A DNA stretch of 64,000 nucleotides from Flavobacteriales bacterium. GTDB taxonomy: Bacteria; Bacteroidota; Bacteroidia; Flavobacteriales_F; PHOS-HE28. This document shows, one piece after another, positions 18,088 through 30,497 of this stretch. Numbering within the stretch: position 1 is the first letter of the stretch; each line of letters starts with the position of its first letter. Location: positions 124,001 through 188,000 of the forward strand of contig JADJLR010000006.1 of NCBI GenBank assembly GCA_016710015.1, read 5' to 3'. The position numbers and the translations under genes are program-made. The notes under the pieces were generated by a model. It saw only the letters and a program-made list of their open reading frames with translations. It did no database searches and was not told where the DNA came from.

Positions 18088-18486
18088 ATGCGGATCTTGC
18101 TTTGCGCTGGTGTGTTTGTTCTTGGTTCGGTCCTTAGCCTGTCCGGCCTTGCCCAAGCTGATGGTCTTGTGGCCTATGTTCCGGAAAAGCCGCTGGAGCG
18201 TACGGCGGATAGTGAACGGATAGGATTCGTGAATAGTCCGGTGGCAGGTAAGGTGGAAGCCCTGATCCCCATGGAAGCGGATCGAGTGGACATCCTGAAT
18301 GCCCGAGGGAATGTAAAGCGATCTTACGAGGCCAAGGAGTTGGAGTCTTTCTCCATCGGCGATCTCCGACCAGGCACATGGACGTTGCGCGTTCACGCAG
18401 CCGACAAGATGATGGTCCGGCGCTTCGTTGTGATGCACCGTGGGTCCATCGTTTGGTCTCCATCTGGTCCGGTTCGGAGACGCTGA
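18088..18486 (+). CDS. Small secreted protein resembling a lone T9SS sorting-domain fold
   Basis: A 132-residue protein with signal peptide (LLCAGVFVLGSVLSLSGLAQA). The mature part is a short beta-sandwich-like sequence: KVEALIPMEADRVDILNARG, FSIGDLRPGTWTLRVHAADK, RFVVMHRG. This spacing mirrors the type A T9SS C-terminal domain (VxDxxGR, then L-x-x-G-x-Y-x-v-x) without a cargo domain, and extends about 15 residues past it. I do not recognise a specific family. It converges on the TPR gene with a 3-bp gap. Confidence 0.6.
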   Translation: MRILLCAGVFVLGSVLSLSGLAQADGLVAYVPEKPLERTADSERIGFVNSPVAGKVEALIPMEADRVDILNARGNVKRSYEAKELESFSIGDLRPGTWTLRVHAADKMMVRRFVVMHRGSIVWSPSGPVRRR

Positions 18487-18489
18487 GAT

Positions 18490-19512
18490 TCAGCGTACAC
18501 GGAGTCCACGGGCCTGTAATCGCCCCAACCCATCGGCTGCAAGATCCATATCCGGCTGCAAAGCCAAGGCTTTCTTGTAATCGACCAAGGCACTGTCCAA
18601 GTTGTTCTCCAACTCGTAGGTGAGGCCTCTGTTGTAATAGGCTGCTGCATACGTTGGAAGTACCTCGATCGCTTGACTGAATTCCGCCCTTGCCTCTGGG
18701 ATCCGGTCCAAGTGCTCCAAGAGGACATAGCCCGAATTGTACCACGAAGTCGGGTTCTTCGGATCGATGGCCTTGATCCGGTCATAGCAGGCCAAGGCGA
18801 TACTGTCCTTCCCTGTTTCTTGGGCGAAGATCCCTCGAGCGTACCACGCTTCAACACTTGCTGGCCGTAGTTCGGTGGCAGCATGGTAATAGGCCATGGC
18901 CAATGGATCCCGCTTGGCTGCGTGCAGGAGTCCGAGAGCGACATACGCATCATACATATTCGGATCTCGCTCCACAGCGGTGCGGTAACTGCTTATTGCC
19001 AGAGCGGTATCGCCAGCTTGTCGGTGGATCCACCCTTTGAGGAAATAGGCCCTTGCATTCTGATCGTCGATCCGCAACGCATCGTTGGTCAGTTCCATGG
19101 CTTCCGTGAATTCCGCTTTGAGCAACCGCAGTTCCGCGAGCTTTAGCCGTGCCACATTGCTATCCGGCGCCACACGCATCGCTTGGATGAACTGGATCTC
19201 GGCATTCGAAAGGTCTACTTTGCGATAGTACAGATCACCCAGCGCGATCCGCCATTTCGTTGTGGTACTATCCAAGAGTATCGCTCGGTTCCAGTCTTTC
19301 ACGGCAGCACCTAGGCTGTCGTTGGCCTCGTGGATCCGGGCGCGAAGCCCGTAGTTCACGGGATTCCTTGGGTCTTCAACGATCAAGGCGTTCACCTCGG
19401 CGATGGTGGTGGGAACCTTGACCGGGTCGGTCGAAGGGGTGTCCGTGCCACACCCGAAGAACAGGGAAGCGATAAGGAGCGGTGCAGTCTTGATCAGTGA
19501 TCGATGGACCAT
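18490..19512 (-). CDS. TPR-repeat lipoprotein
   Basis: A 340-residue protein with a lipoprotein signal (LLIASLFFGCG) and about eight tetratricopeptide repeats through the whole mature part, for example YGLRARIHEANDSLGAAVKD, AYFLKGWIHRQAGDTALAIS, YDAYVALGLLHAAKRDPLA and AAYYNRGLTYELENNLDSAL. It is probably a periplasmic or membrane-anchored scaffold; partner unknown. The ATG at 19512 is chosen because the open frame from 19605 runs backwards through the recA terminator. Confidence 0.85.
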   Translation of the reverse strand: MVHRSLIKTAPLLIASLFFGCGTDTPSTDPVKVPTTIAEVNALIVEDPRNPVNYGLRARIHEANDSLGAAVKDWNRAILLDSTTTKWRIALGDLYYRKVDLSNAEIQFIQAMRVAPDSNVARLKLAELRLLKAEFTEAMELTNDALRIDDQNARAYFLKGWIHRQAGDTALAISSYRTAVERDPNMYDAYVALGLLHAAKRDPLAMAYYHAATELRPASVEAWYARGIFAQETGKDSIALACYDRIKAIDPKNPTSWYNSGYVLLEHLDRIPEARAEFSQAIEVLPTYAAAYYNRGLTYELENNLDSALVDYKKALALQPDMDLAADGLGRLQARGLRVR

Positions 19513-19519
19513 GTTCTTG

Positions 19520-19560
19520 AAAAAGCGAAGACCCTGACGTTCGTAGGCGACAGGGTCTTC
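19520..19560 (-). terminator. Rho-independent terminator of recA
   Basis: On the minus strand GAAGACCCTG (19560-19551) pairs with CAGGGTCTTC (19536-19527) and is followed by GCTTTTT. It lies between recA and the TPR gene, only 8 nt before the TPR ATG, so the TPR gene needs its own initiation or read-through. Confidence 0.85.
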
Positions 19561-19646
19561 AAATGTACTCGCACGTCGGGCACCGAACCCGGCCCATTTC
19601 GTCATGGCTTGAGCAGCGGTGCTGATCGACGTGCGGAGGATCGAGG

Positions 19647-20666
19647 TCAGGCAGTGACCGGTTGCTCGGTCTTTGTCAAGGCCGCTTTGATCTTTTGCTC
19701 CAACTCATCACAGAGCTCGAGGTTATCCTCCAAAAGCTGCCGAACCATGTCTCGGCCTTGCCCCAACTTGTTATCCTCGTAACTGAACCAGGATCCGCTC
19801 TTCTTGATAATGCCCAGTTCAACACCAAGGTCGATGATCTCGCCGGTCTTGCTGATCCCTTTTCCGTACATGATGTCGAACTCCGTCTTCTGGAAAGGTG
19901 GTGCCATTTTGTTCTTCACCACTTTCACCCGGGTACGGTTTCCCACAACATTCTCACCATCCTTGATCTGGGTGGCACGGCGGATGTCCAAGCGTATGCT
20001 TGCATAGAACTTCAGGGCGTTGCCACCGGTGGTCGTCTCGGGGTTACCGAACATCACCCCGATCTTCTCGCGAAGTTGGTTGATGAAGACGCAGCAGCAT
20101 CCTGTCTTGCTGATCGTACCCGTGAGCTTCCGCAGGGCTTTGCTCATCAAACGCGCCTGCATGCCGACCGCGCTATCCCCCATTTCACCTTCGATCTCCG
20201 CACGTGGAGTAAGGGCAGCGACACTGTCGATCACGATGATATCGATCGCCCCGGAACGGATCAGGTTGTCCGCGATCTCCAAGGCTTGCTCACCGTTATC
20301 GGGTTGGCTGATCAGCAGGTTCTGCGTATCCACACCGAGGCTTTCGGCATAGGACCTATCAAAGGCATGTTCGGCATCCACCATGGCAGCGATACCACCT
20401 CGCTTTTGTGCTTCTGCGATGGCATGCAAGGCCAAAGTGGTCTTACCGGATGATTCCGGACCGTAGATCTCCACGACCCGACCCTTCGGGTAGCCTCCAA
20501 TGCCTAACGCGATATCCAACCCAATGGAACCTGATGGGATCACCTCCACTTGCTCGATCACGTCATCACCCAGCTTCATCACAGCGCCCTTTCCGAAGGT
20601 CTTCTCCATCTTATCCATGGTGAGCTGAAGGGCCTTCAGTTTCTCCTTGTTGATCTCAGTGGCCAT
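19647..20666 (-). CDS. recA: Recombinase RecA
   Basis: RecA forms the ATP-dependent filament for homologous recombination and SOS induction. The 339-residue protein has the Walker A GPESSGKTT, the Walker B-region IDIIVIDSVAALTPRAEIEGE, the L2 loop FGNPETTTGGNALKFYAS and the conserved GKGISKTGEIIDLG. Length is typical. No LexA-type box was recognised upstream. Confidence 0.97.
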   Translation of the reverse strand: MATEINKEKLKALQLTMDKMEKTFGKGAVMKLGDDVIEQVEVIPSGSIGLDIALGIGGYPKGRVVEIYGPESSGKTTLALHAIAEAQKRGGIAAMVDAEHAFDRSYAESLGVDTQNLLISQPDNGEQALEIADNLIRSGAIDIIVIDSVAALTPRAEIEGEMGDSAVGMQARLMSKALRKLTGTISKTGCCCVFINQLREKIGVMFGNPETTTGGNALKFYASIRLDIRRATQIKDGENVVGNRTRVKVVKNKMAPPFQKTEFDIMYGKGISKTGEIIDLGVELGIIKKSGSWFSYEDNKLGQGRDMVRQLLEDNLELCDELEQKIKAALTKTEQPVTA

Positions 20667-21179
20667 TGAATGGTGGTGTTGGTTGTTGGTTTATTCCACA
20701 GGTGAACATCGCGGTATTTCAAATGACCGTTGACGTATTTCCTGTCATTGTTGTGACGCACAATTAAACACTGTTGTTCGGGATCGCCAAATATCTCGTC
20801 GAATAAAGTTTTGAACAGGTGCCTTCCCCCTACACATGAAATCTCCGTTCAAATGGCCTCGGGCATCGGTAAACCATCCTATTTCTACGTCGAAGACTTG
20901 ACAGCCGCATCCATACGACCATACGTTTGCCGAACTCTTTTTCGACGGATCGCTCTTCAGACGCATTGACCTTAGGACTTGCTCGGACCACTCGCCGAAC
21001 AAGAACATGCGATCCAATAAGATTGAAAGGCCCGCTTCGATAGCGGCACATCAGACCAAATCCACCATGTGGATGGATCTGGAAACGATCGGCCTTAGCC
21101 TGATCCTTTCACTCATGATCTGTGGTCACACGCTGTTGCAATGAACCTATCAACCAACCATCCACTCAATAACCAAGAC
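20667..21179. other. Intergenic region between recA and the giant repeat-protein gene
   Basis: About 500 bp between divergent genes. Open frames here (for example minus 20745-21017 and a 45-codon plus frame 21007-21144 ending MWMDLETIGLSLILSLMICG-like hydrophobic sequence) show no recognisable homology. The local composition is more AT-rich than the neighbours, consistent with promoters for recA and the giant gene. No clear TAnnTTTG box placed at either start was found. Confidence 0.5.
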
Positions 21180-24100
21180 ATGAGATCGATCCAACACCGC
21201 AGGTTCGTGCAGTTGTTCTGCACCCTCCTGCTAGCGCTTTACAGTTGGGCACCTGCCCAAGCGCAGCTCGCTGACCGAGAGGGTAAAGCCTCATCACCTG
21301 CTGTACATGACCATGACCACGATGGGATCGATGCCCTACTGCGTGAGCATGATCAGGTGATCGAATTCACCGAGAACAAGGGCCAATTCTCCGAAGGGGT
21401 GCTCTTCAAGGCCGATTTCCCTATGGGACAGGCTTTGGTCACGGCCAAGGGCATGTTGGTGAAGGCCTACGACCCGCTCTCCGTTTCGGCTCGTGCCAGT
21501 GAAGGCATGCAGTTGGAAGTGGACCACCAAGCCGGGCGTCCGATCAAGGGGATCACCACGCCTCTGAAAGGCCATGGTTGGTTGATGGAGTTCCAGAACG
21601 CTTCGCCCGATGTGAATATCGAGGCGCGCAGCCAACATGGCGAGGTGCGCAACTACTTCATTGGCGACAAGTCGCAGCACGCAACAGGGGCTCGCAGCTT
21701 CCAAGAAGTGTGGTACACGAACATGTACCGGGGTATCGACGTGCGCTACTACCCGGCCGAAGATGGTTCGTTAGAGTATGACATCATTTGCAAGCCCGGT
21801 GCAGACCCAAAACAGATCGCTCTGCACTTTGAAGGTATCAGGGGCACGCATCTGGGGGCCGATGGCACTCTGCGTTTGCCAACAAGTATCGGAGAGTTGA
21901 GCTTCCCTGCCCCGGTGGTCTACCAGGTGATCAATGGCAAGGAACGCTCCATCAAGTCTCGCTATGTGCTTTCAAAAGAGACGCTGGGCTTCGAACTTGA
22001 GGACTATGACCGCACTCAGCCCTTGGTGATCGACCCGATCGCCTTGCGTTGGGCCACATGGGTGAACACCAACTCGGCGAACGACAACCACGGACACTGC
22101 ATTTGGGTGGACCCTTCCGACGGTGCCATATACGTGGTTGCCCGTGTTACCGGCTCCACGGACCAGATCACCACAGGAGCGTTCAATACCTCCAACAATG
22201 GCGATCTCGATATGATCGTGGGCAAGTATTTGGAACCAACCACGGTTGGCGGTAGCGGAACGCGTGTATGGCAGACCTACCTAGGTGGCAATGGCACGGA
22301 CAACCCCTATGCCATGGAGCAAGGCCCGGATGGAAATCTGTACATCACCGGGTATACATCCAGTTCCAACTTCCCTTTGTTGGGTGGCCCCGCGTTCTCT
22401 GGTTCTAGTCTCGACCAACGGAGCCAGGCCACGGACAATATCTACGTGACCAAGATCAACACCGCAGGGAACAGCATCAAGAGTGCTGTTGTGGGCGGTA
22501 ACAACGATGATGATTCCTTCGACCTACGCACCACGCCGAACGGGGATGTGGTGGTTTGCGGAAAGACGAGCAGCACGAACTGGGCAACACTGTACCCCGG
22601 AAGCGGAGCCAGCAACACGAACAATGGTGGTACGGATGTCCTGGTATTCAAAGTGAACCAGGATCTCTCGGCCATGCAGTGGATGCGCAACTACGGTGGA
22701 AGTGGTACCGACTACGCCATGATCATGCTGCGCAACAGCACCACCGGTGACCTCTTCATCGGCGGTTATACCACATCAACGAACTTCCCAACGGTTTCTC
22801 CTCGTCAGTCCACCCTCGGTGGCTCGCAGGCTGGATTCCTACAGCGTCTAACTTCCACCGGAAGCACTACGTGGTCTTCTTATTACCAGACGGCCTCCAG
22901 CAAGAGCGCAATGATCCTGTGCATGGAATTCAACAATTCCGAAACAGAGATCTACTTCGGCGGGACAACCAGTGGGTTGGCCACCAGCAACGTCTCCTCG
23001 GGTTCGTTCGACACGAGTTACAACGGCGGCACGAATGACCTTTTCGTCGGGCGTATGGCTGTTAATCAAACGTTCGTTGCGGGCACCTATGTGGGTGGCT
23101 CGAACAACGAAGTGAACATGATGGGACTGAACGTGGACCAGAACAATGACGTGTACATCTTCGGATACACCAACAGCACGGACTTTCCTGTCAGCGCAAC
23201 GCCGAATGTCCCCTTGCAACCCAGCAATGCGGGCAACAACGACAAGGTCTTCTTCAAGCTGGAGAGCGATCTCAGCGCTTTGGAGTTCAGTACGTATTAC
23301 GGCGGTGCCGCAGATGACTACGACCCCGTTGGCGAGCGTGGCATCAAGTTCAGCAACTGCCGCATCTATACCATCGTTACCGCGCAGTCGAACAACCTTC
23401 CGCTGACCCAAGGGGCACTGAACACTACCAAGAACAGCTCCACCTCACGGTACGAGCCCGGTCTGGTGGTCTGGGCGAATCCCCCCGATCTGCTGGGCAA
23501 CAGTATCACCTACACCGGAACCGCGATCTGTGCTGGAAGTGTTCCTGGTGATATCACTGGCTCGGTACCCTCATACGTGTTACCTACCATCCTACGTAAC
23601 AACAGCAGTTCCGCTTATCCGAGTTTCGGCAGTGCGGCCACCTATCAGTGGCAGATCAGCCCAGACAGTTTGACCTGGACGGATATCGCTGGGCAGACAA
23701 GTCAAAACCTGAGCGGCAGTGCCATCGGGGTATTGACGGAAACGCGCTATATCCGCAGGATCATCGGTGGTGATGCATGCATCTTGGCCGGAGCTGCCGA
23801 TCAGGTGGTGACCGTTCGGATCATGAGTGTGCGTGCGACGGTGACCAACGTTACCTGCCACGGCCTCTCCAACGGATCCATCACCGCGATAGCGGATGGT
23901 CTTGCTCCCTTTCAGTACGCGTGGAGCAACGGCCAAAGCAGCGAAACGGCTACCGGACTTGCTGCTGGACATTACACCGTGACGGTGACCGACGCGAACG
24001 GATGTGCAGCAGATGGCACATTCACTATTTCCGAGCCAAGTACACTCGGTGGCCAACCTACCGTGACACCGGCTACGTGTGCGAATGCCAACGGTGGTGC

Positions 24101-27100
24101 CAGCGTTGCCGCATCAGGTGGCACCAGCCCGTACTCGTACCTCTGGAGCACAAGCCAGACAGGCACTTCGATCAATGGTGTGCAAGGCGGAAGCTATAGC
24201 GTCACTATCACCGATGCGAAAGGTTGCCAGGTGACCATCCCCGTGGTGATCCCAAGCACCGGTGTGCCTACCGTGAACGCCGGAAGCAATGCCGTGATCA
24301 CATGTGCGACCGGTGGCCAGATCAACCTGAATGGAAGCGCCACTGCCGGGTTGAACTACAATTGGGTGGCAACGAACGGAGGCCATATCGTGAGCGGAGG
24401 TAGCACCCTCAACCCTACGGTGGATGCAGCCGGAACGTACACATTGACGGTGACCGACCCACAATCGAACTGCTCCGCTAGTGATGCTGTTACCGTGACG
24501 ATGAATACCACTGCCCCGAATGCATCCGTGACCGGGGGAGGAACGTTGAATTGCACGATCAGCAGCCTTCAACTGGACGGCGGTAGCACCACGTCAGGCG
24601 CAACATTCAGCTGGACCGGTCCGAACGGATTCACCAGCACGAATGAGGACATTTCGGTGAACGCTGCCGGAAGCTATATGCTGACCGTAACGGATCCAAC
24701 CAACGGCTGCACCAGCAGCACCAGCGCAACGGTGATCCTCGACGACCAACTGCCCGGTGCTTCTGCAACAGGCGGTACGTTGACCTGTAGCGTGACCAGC
24801 ATCCAGTTGATGGGCTCCGGCAACGGCAGCTTCGCATGGACCGGCCCGAACGGCTTCACAAGCACGGAACAGAATCCGACGGTGAATGCAGCAGGTACCT
24901 ACAACCTGACCGTCACCGGAACCAACGGCTGCACCAGCAGCACCAGCGCAACGGTGATCCTCGACGACCAACTGCCCGGTGCTTCTGCAACAGGCGGTAC
25001 GTTGACCTGTAGCGTGACGAGCATCCAGTTGATGGGCACCGGCAACGGCAGCTTCGCATGGACCGGCCCGAACGGCTTCACAAGCACGGAACAGAACCCG
25101 ACGGTGAATGCAGCAGGTACCTACAACCTGACCGTTACCGGAACCAACGGTTGCACCAGCAGCACCAGCGTAACGGTGATCCTCGACGACCAACTGCCCA
25201 GCGCTTCTGCAACTGGTGGCACGTTGACCTGTAGCGTGACCAGCATCCAGTTGATGGGCACCGGCAACGGCAGCTTCGCATGGAGCGGCCCGAACGGCTT
25301 CACAAGCACGGAACAGAACCCGACGGTGAATGCAGCAGGTACCTACAACCTGACCGTTACCGGAACCAACGGCTGCACCAGCAGCACCAGCGCAACGGGT
25401 GATCCTCGACGACCAACTGCCCGGCGCTTCTGCAACGGGTGGTACGTTGACCTGTAGCGTGACCAGCATCCAGTTGATGGGCACCGGCAACGGCAGCTTC
25501 GCATGGAGCGGCCCGAACGGCTTCACCAGCACGGAACAGAACCCGACGGTGAATGCAGCAGGTACCTACAACCTGACCGTCACCGGAACCAACGGCTGCA
25601 CCAGCAGCACCAGCGCAACGGTGATCCTGGATGACCAACTGCCCGGCGCTTCTGCAACGGGTGGCACGTTGACTTGCTCGGTGACAAGCATCCAGTTGAT
25701 GGGCTCCGGCAACGGCAGCTTCGCATGGAGTGGCCCGAACGGCTTCACAAGCACGGAACAGAACCCGACGGTGAATGCAGCAGGTACCTACAACCTGACC
25801 GTTACCGGAACCAACGGCTGCACCAGCAGCACCAGCGCAACGGTGATCCTCGACGACCAACTGCCCGGCGCTTCTGCAACGGGTGGTACGTTGACCTGTA
25901 GCGTGACCAGCATCCAGTTGATGGGCACCGGCAACGGCAGCTTCGCATGGAGCGGCCCGAACGGCTTCACCAGCACGGAACAGAACCCGACGGTGAATGC
26001 AGCAGGTACCTACAACCTGACCGTCACCGGAACCAACGGTTGCACCAGCAGCACCAGCGTAACGGTGATCCTCGACGACCAACTGCCCAGCGCTTCTGCA
26101 ACTGGTGGCACGTTGACTTGCTCGGTGACGAGCATCCAGTTGATGGGCACCGGCAACGGCAGCTTCGCATGGAGCGGCCCGAACGGCTTCACCAGCACGG
26201 AACAGAACCCGACGGTGAATGCAGCAGGTACCTACAACCTGACCGTCACCGGAACCAACGGCTGCACCAGCAGCACCAGCGCAACGGTGATCCTCGACGA
26301 CCAACTGCCCGGTGCTTCTGCAACAGGCGGTACGTTGACCTGTAGCGTGACCAGCATCCAGTTGATGGGCTCCGGCAACGGCAGCTTCGCATGGAGCGGC
26401 CCGAACGGCTTCACAAGCACGGAACAGAATCCGACGGTGAATGCAGCAGGTACCTACAACCTGACCGTCACAGGAATCAACGGCTGCACCAGCAGCACCA
26501 GCGCAACGGTGATCCTCGACGACCAACTGCCCGGCGCTTCTGCAACAGGTGGTACGTTGACCTGCTCGGTGACCAGCATCCAACTGAACGGCTCCGGCAA
26601 CGGCAGCTTCGCATGGAGCGGCCCGAACGGCTTCACCAGCACGGAACAGAACCCGACGGTGAATGCAGCAGGTACGTACAACCTGACCGTCACCGGAACC
26701 AACGGCTGCACCAGCAGCACCAGCGCAACGGTGAACCTTGACGACCAACTGCCCGGCGCTTCTGCAACGGGTGGTACGTTGACCTGTAGCGTGACCAGCA
26801 TCCAGTTGATGGGCTCCGGCAACGGCAGCTTCGCATGGAGCGGCCCGAACGGCTTCACCAGCACGGCACAGAACCCAACGGTCGGCATGGCAGGCACCTA
26901 CAACCTGACCGTTACCGGCACGAACGGTTGCACCAGCACAGCCTCTGCTGTGGTCGAGCAGGACGATGAAGTTCCTGGTGCCTCCGCACAAGGTGGAACG
27001 CTCAACTGCACGATCAGTGAGATCATGTTGGTGGGCACCGGCAACGGCAGCTTCGCATGGAGCGGCCCGAACGGCTTCACCAGCACGGCGCAGAACCCAA

Positions 27101-30100
27101 CGGTCGGCATGGCAGGTACCTACAACCTGACCGTTACCGGCGCGAACGGTTGCACCAGCACAGCCTCTGCTATGGTGGAGCAGGACGATGAAGTTCCTGG
27201 TGCCTCCGCACAAGGTGGAACGCTCAACTGCACGATCAGTGAGATCATGTTGGTGGGCACCGGCAACGGCAGCTTCGCATGGAGCGGCCCGAACGGCTTC
27301 ACCAGCACAGCGCAGAACCCAACGGTCGGCATGGCAGGTACCTACAACCTGACCGTTACCGGCACGAACGGTTGCACCAGCACAGCCTCTGCTGTGGTCG
27401 AGCAGGACGATGAAGTTCCTGGTGCCTCCGCACAAGGTGGAACGCTCAACTGCACGATCAGTGAGATCATGTTGGTGGGCACCGGCAACGGCAGCTTCGC
27501 ATGGACCGGCCCGAACGGCTTCACCAGCTCGGCGCAGAACCCAACGGTCGGCATGGCAGGTACCTACAACCTGACCGTTACCGGCACGAACGGTTGCACC
27601 AGCACAGCCTCTGCTATGGTCGAGCAGGACGATGAAGTTCCTGGTGCCTCCGCACAAGGTGGAACGCTCAACTGCACGATCAGCGAGATCATGTTGGTGG
27701 GCACCGGCAACGGCAGCTTCGCATGGAGCGGTCCGAACGGCTTCACCAGCACAGCGCAGAACCCAACGGTCGGCATGGCAGGTACCTACAACCTGATCGT
27801 TACCGGCGCGAACGGTTGCACCAGCACAGCCTCTGCTGTGGTCGAGCAGGACGATGAAGTTCCTGGTGCCTCCGCACAAGGTGGAACGCTCAACTGCACG
27901 ATCAGTGAGATCATGTTGGTGGGCACCGGCAACGGCAGCTTCGCTTGGACCGGCCCGAACGGCTTCACCAGCACGGCACAGAACCCAACGGTCGGCATGG
28001 CAGGTACCTACAACCTGACCGTTACCGGCGCGAACGGTTGCACCAGCACGGCTTCTGCTGTGATCGAGCAGGACGATGAAGTTCCTGGTGCCTCCGCACA
28101 AGGTGGAACGCTCAACTGCACGATCAGTGAGATCATGTTGGTGGGCACCGGCAACGGCAGCTTCGCTTGGACCGGCCCGAACGGCTTCACCAGCACGGAA
28201 CAGAACCCGACGGTGAATGCAGCAGGTACCTACAACCTGACCGTTACCGGCACGAACGGTTGCACCAGCACGGCTTCTGCTGTGATCGAGCAGGACGATG
28301 AAGTTCCTGGTGCCTCCGCACAAGGTGGAACGCTCAACTGCATGATCAGTGAGATCATGTTGGTGGGCACCGGCAACGGCAGCTTCGCATGGAGCGGCCC
28401 GAACGGCTTCACCAGCACGGCACAGAACCCAACGGTCGGCATGGCAGGTACCTACAACCTGACCGTTACCGGCGCGAACGGTTGCACCAGCACAGCCTCT
28501 GCTGTGGTGGAGCAGGACGATGAAGTTCCTGGTGCCTCCGCACAAGGTGGAACGCTCAACTGCACGATCAGTGAGATCATGTTGGTGGGCACCGGCAACG
28601 GCAGCTTCGCATGGAGCGGCCCGAACGGCTTCACCAGCACGGCACAGAACCCAACGGTCGGCATGGCAGGTACCTACAACCTGACCGTTACCGGCGCGAA
28701 CGGTTGCACCAGCACAGCCTCTGCTATGGTGGAGCAGGACGATGAAGTTCCTGGTGCCTCCGCACAAGGTGGAACGCTCAACTGCACGATCAGTGAGATC
28801 ATGTTGGTGGGCACCGGCAACGGCAGCTTCGCATGGAGCGGCCCGAACGGCTTCACCAGCACGGCACAGAACCCAACGGTCGGCATGGCAGGTACCTACA
28901 ACCTGACCGTTACCGGCGCGAACGGTTGCACCAGCACGGCTTCTGCTGTGGTGGATGCAGACATTACCGTTCCATACGTAAGTGCGAGCGGTGGTGCGAT
29001 CACCTGTACCAACCAGACTGTGATCCTCAATGCCAACGGTAACGGCGATTTCCTCTGGACGGGTCCGAACGGTTTCACCAGTACCTCACAGTTCCCGATG
29101 GTCAGCGTGGCTGGTACCTACACGGTCACGATCACAGCGGCCAATGGATGCACCAACTCGGCAACGACCACCGTGTCCAACGAGGCCAACGCTCCGGAGT
29201 TCGTGGCCGATGGTGGCGATCTTCCGTGCGAAGGAGGTTTCGTTGTGATGACCCTGTTCACGGACGCATCGAACCCGACCTTCAGTTGGAGTGGCCCGGA
29301 TGGTTTCACCAGCACCGAACAGGAGCCGGTCGTGACCGCACCTGGCATCTATAATGTTGTGGTCACCACAGCCAATGGATGCAGCAGCACGGCCAACGTG
29401 TGGGTGTACAGGAATGACTGTGGGGACAAGTGCCCACCCATGATCTCGGAATGCCCTGCGGATATCACTGTGGAGTGTTCGGCGGACTATTCTCCAGAAG
29501 CTCTGGGTGGCATGCCGACCTTCCGTGAGGATGACGGAAGCGGCTATTACGACGATAAGGGCAAGAAGTGTCCCGAGATCATCAATACGGGATGGACGGA
29601 CGCGTACATCAGTTACTGCCCGTTCGTGATCCAACGCACCTTCTATGCTGTGGATGAAGTCGGCACCACCGAAACATGCGTACAACTCATCACCATACAT
29701 GATGAAGTGGGACCTGTATTCGAGAACACTCCTGCTGACCGTACCATCTCGTGTGATTTCGATATGGACAACTTCCAACTCCCTGCAGTATGGGCGTTCG
29801 ATGAGTGTACCAAATCCGTGACCGAGACCTTCCACAGCCAAGTGGTGATACCGGGGGATTGCGCGAACGAGTACGTGCGGGTACACACCTGGACATCCAC
29901 GGACTACTGTAGCAACACGAGCACCTTCGTTTGGAATGTGAATGTGGTGGATGATGAGGCACCGGCCTTCCAATGCCACCCACAGGACATGACCGTGTAC
30001 GAGGTTGATATTCCGGAACCACCGACGTGCAACGTGATCGACAACTGCGATCCGGAGGTGATGATCGCCTACACCGAGACCGTTGAGGCCGTCGACGATA

Positions 30101-30477
30101 AGGAGTACATCATCGTGCGCCATTGGACAGCCACCGATGCCTGCGGGAATTGGTCGGAGCAAGACCAGTCCATCACGGTGATCAGTAAGAAGGGGGATGG
30201 CGGCCAGATCGATCCGAAGATGTTGGTCACCGTAGCTCCTAATCCATTCCGCGATCAGTGCTTCATCACCTTCGAGGCGAAGGAAGAAGGCAAAGCCGTG
30301 GTGCTGATCACCGATCCGCAAGGTCGCGTGGTGAGTGAGGCCTTCAACGGTGTGGTATCGAAAGGTCAGCCGACACGCGTAGCATTCACACCGGTGGAGA
30401 ACGGAAGTGGCTTCTACCTCTATCGGATCCAGATGAATGGTAAAGAGGTCCATGGCCGGATGATCTACCAGCCGTGA
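21180..30477 (+). CDS. Giant secreted repeat protein, adhesin-like (frameshifted)
   Basis: About 3,098 residues once one extra G at 25397-25399 is removed. Order: signal peptide (LFCTLLLALYSWAPAQAQ); an N-terminal DUF7948-type domain (VIEFTENKGQFSEGV); SBBP-type propeller repeats with YLGGNGTDN and YGGSGTDYA motifs to about residue 770; a SprB-type repeat (VTNVTCHGLSNGSITA); Ig/PKD-like repeats including 19 near-identical 74-residue units; HYR-like domains (ISECPADITVECSADYSP; FENTPADRTISCDFD); and a T9SS sorting domain (VTVAPNPFRDQCFITF, VLITDPQGRVV). It is probably displayed on the cell surface for adhesion or gliding, by analogy with SprB. An ATG at 21141 would add 13 residues before the signal peptide. 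The frameshift (ACGGGTGATCC where other units have ACGGTGATCC) may be an assembly error. Confidence 0.85.
24771..28989 (+). repeat. Tandem array of 19 coding 222-bp units
   Basis: Nineteen units of 222 bp (74 codons) with near-identical sequence; landmarks GGCTTCAC recur every 222 bp from 24852 to 28849, plus one extra base at 25397. Two subfamilies exist: type A (TSIQLMG, TEQNPTVNAAG, ILDDQLPGASATG) in units 1-10, and type B (SEIMLVG, TAQNPTVGMAG, EQDDEVPGASAQG) in units 11-19. Unit 10 starts as A and ends as B; the unit near 28183 is type B with a type A TEQNPTVNAAG patch. Three more diverged units flank the array. Confidence 0.95.
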
Positions 30478-30497
30478 TCGACCCGAACTGAACGTTC

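Noticed and set aside
20745..21144. Small open frames upstream of the giant gene
   Set aside because: No homology, poor start context, and they lie in the promoter region between divergent genes.
25357..28767. A 1,136-codon open frame on the minus strand opposite the repeat array
   Set aside because: It exists because the 222-bp unit is a multiple of three and lacks stops in that phase; the plus-strand frame has clear domains, a signal peptide and a T9SS end.
24771..28989. CRISPR-like regular repeats
   Set aside because: The periodicity is 222 bp, continuous and coding, with no unique spacers and no cas genes.
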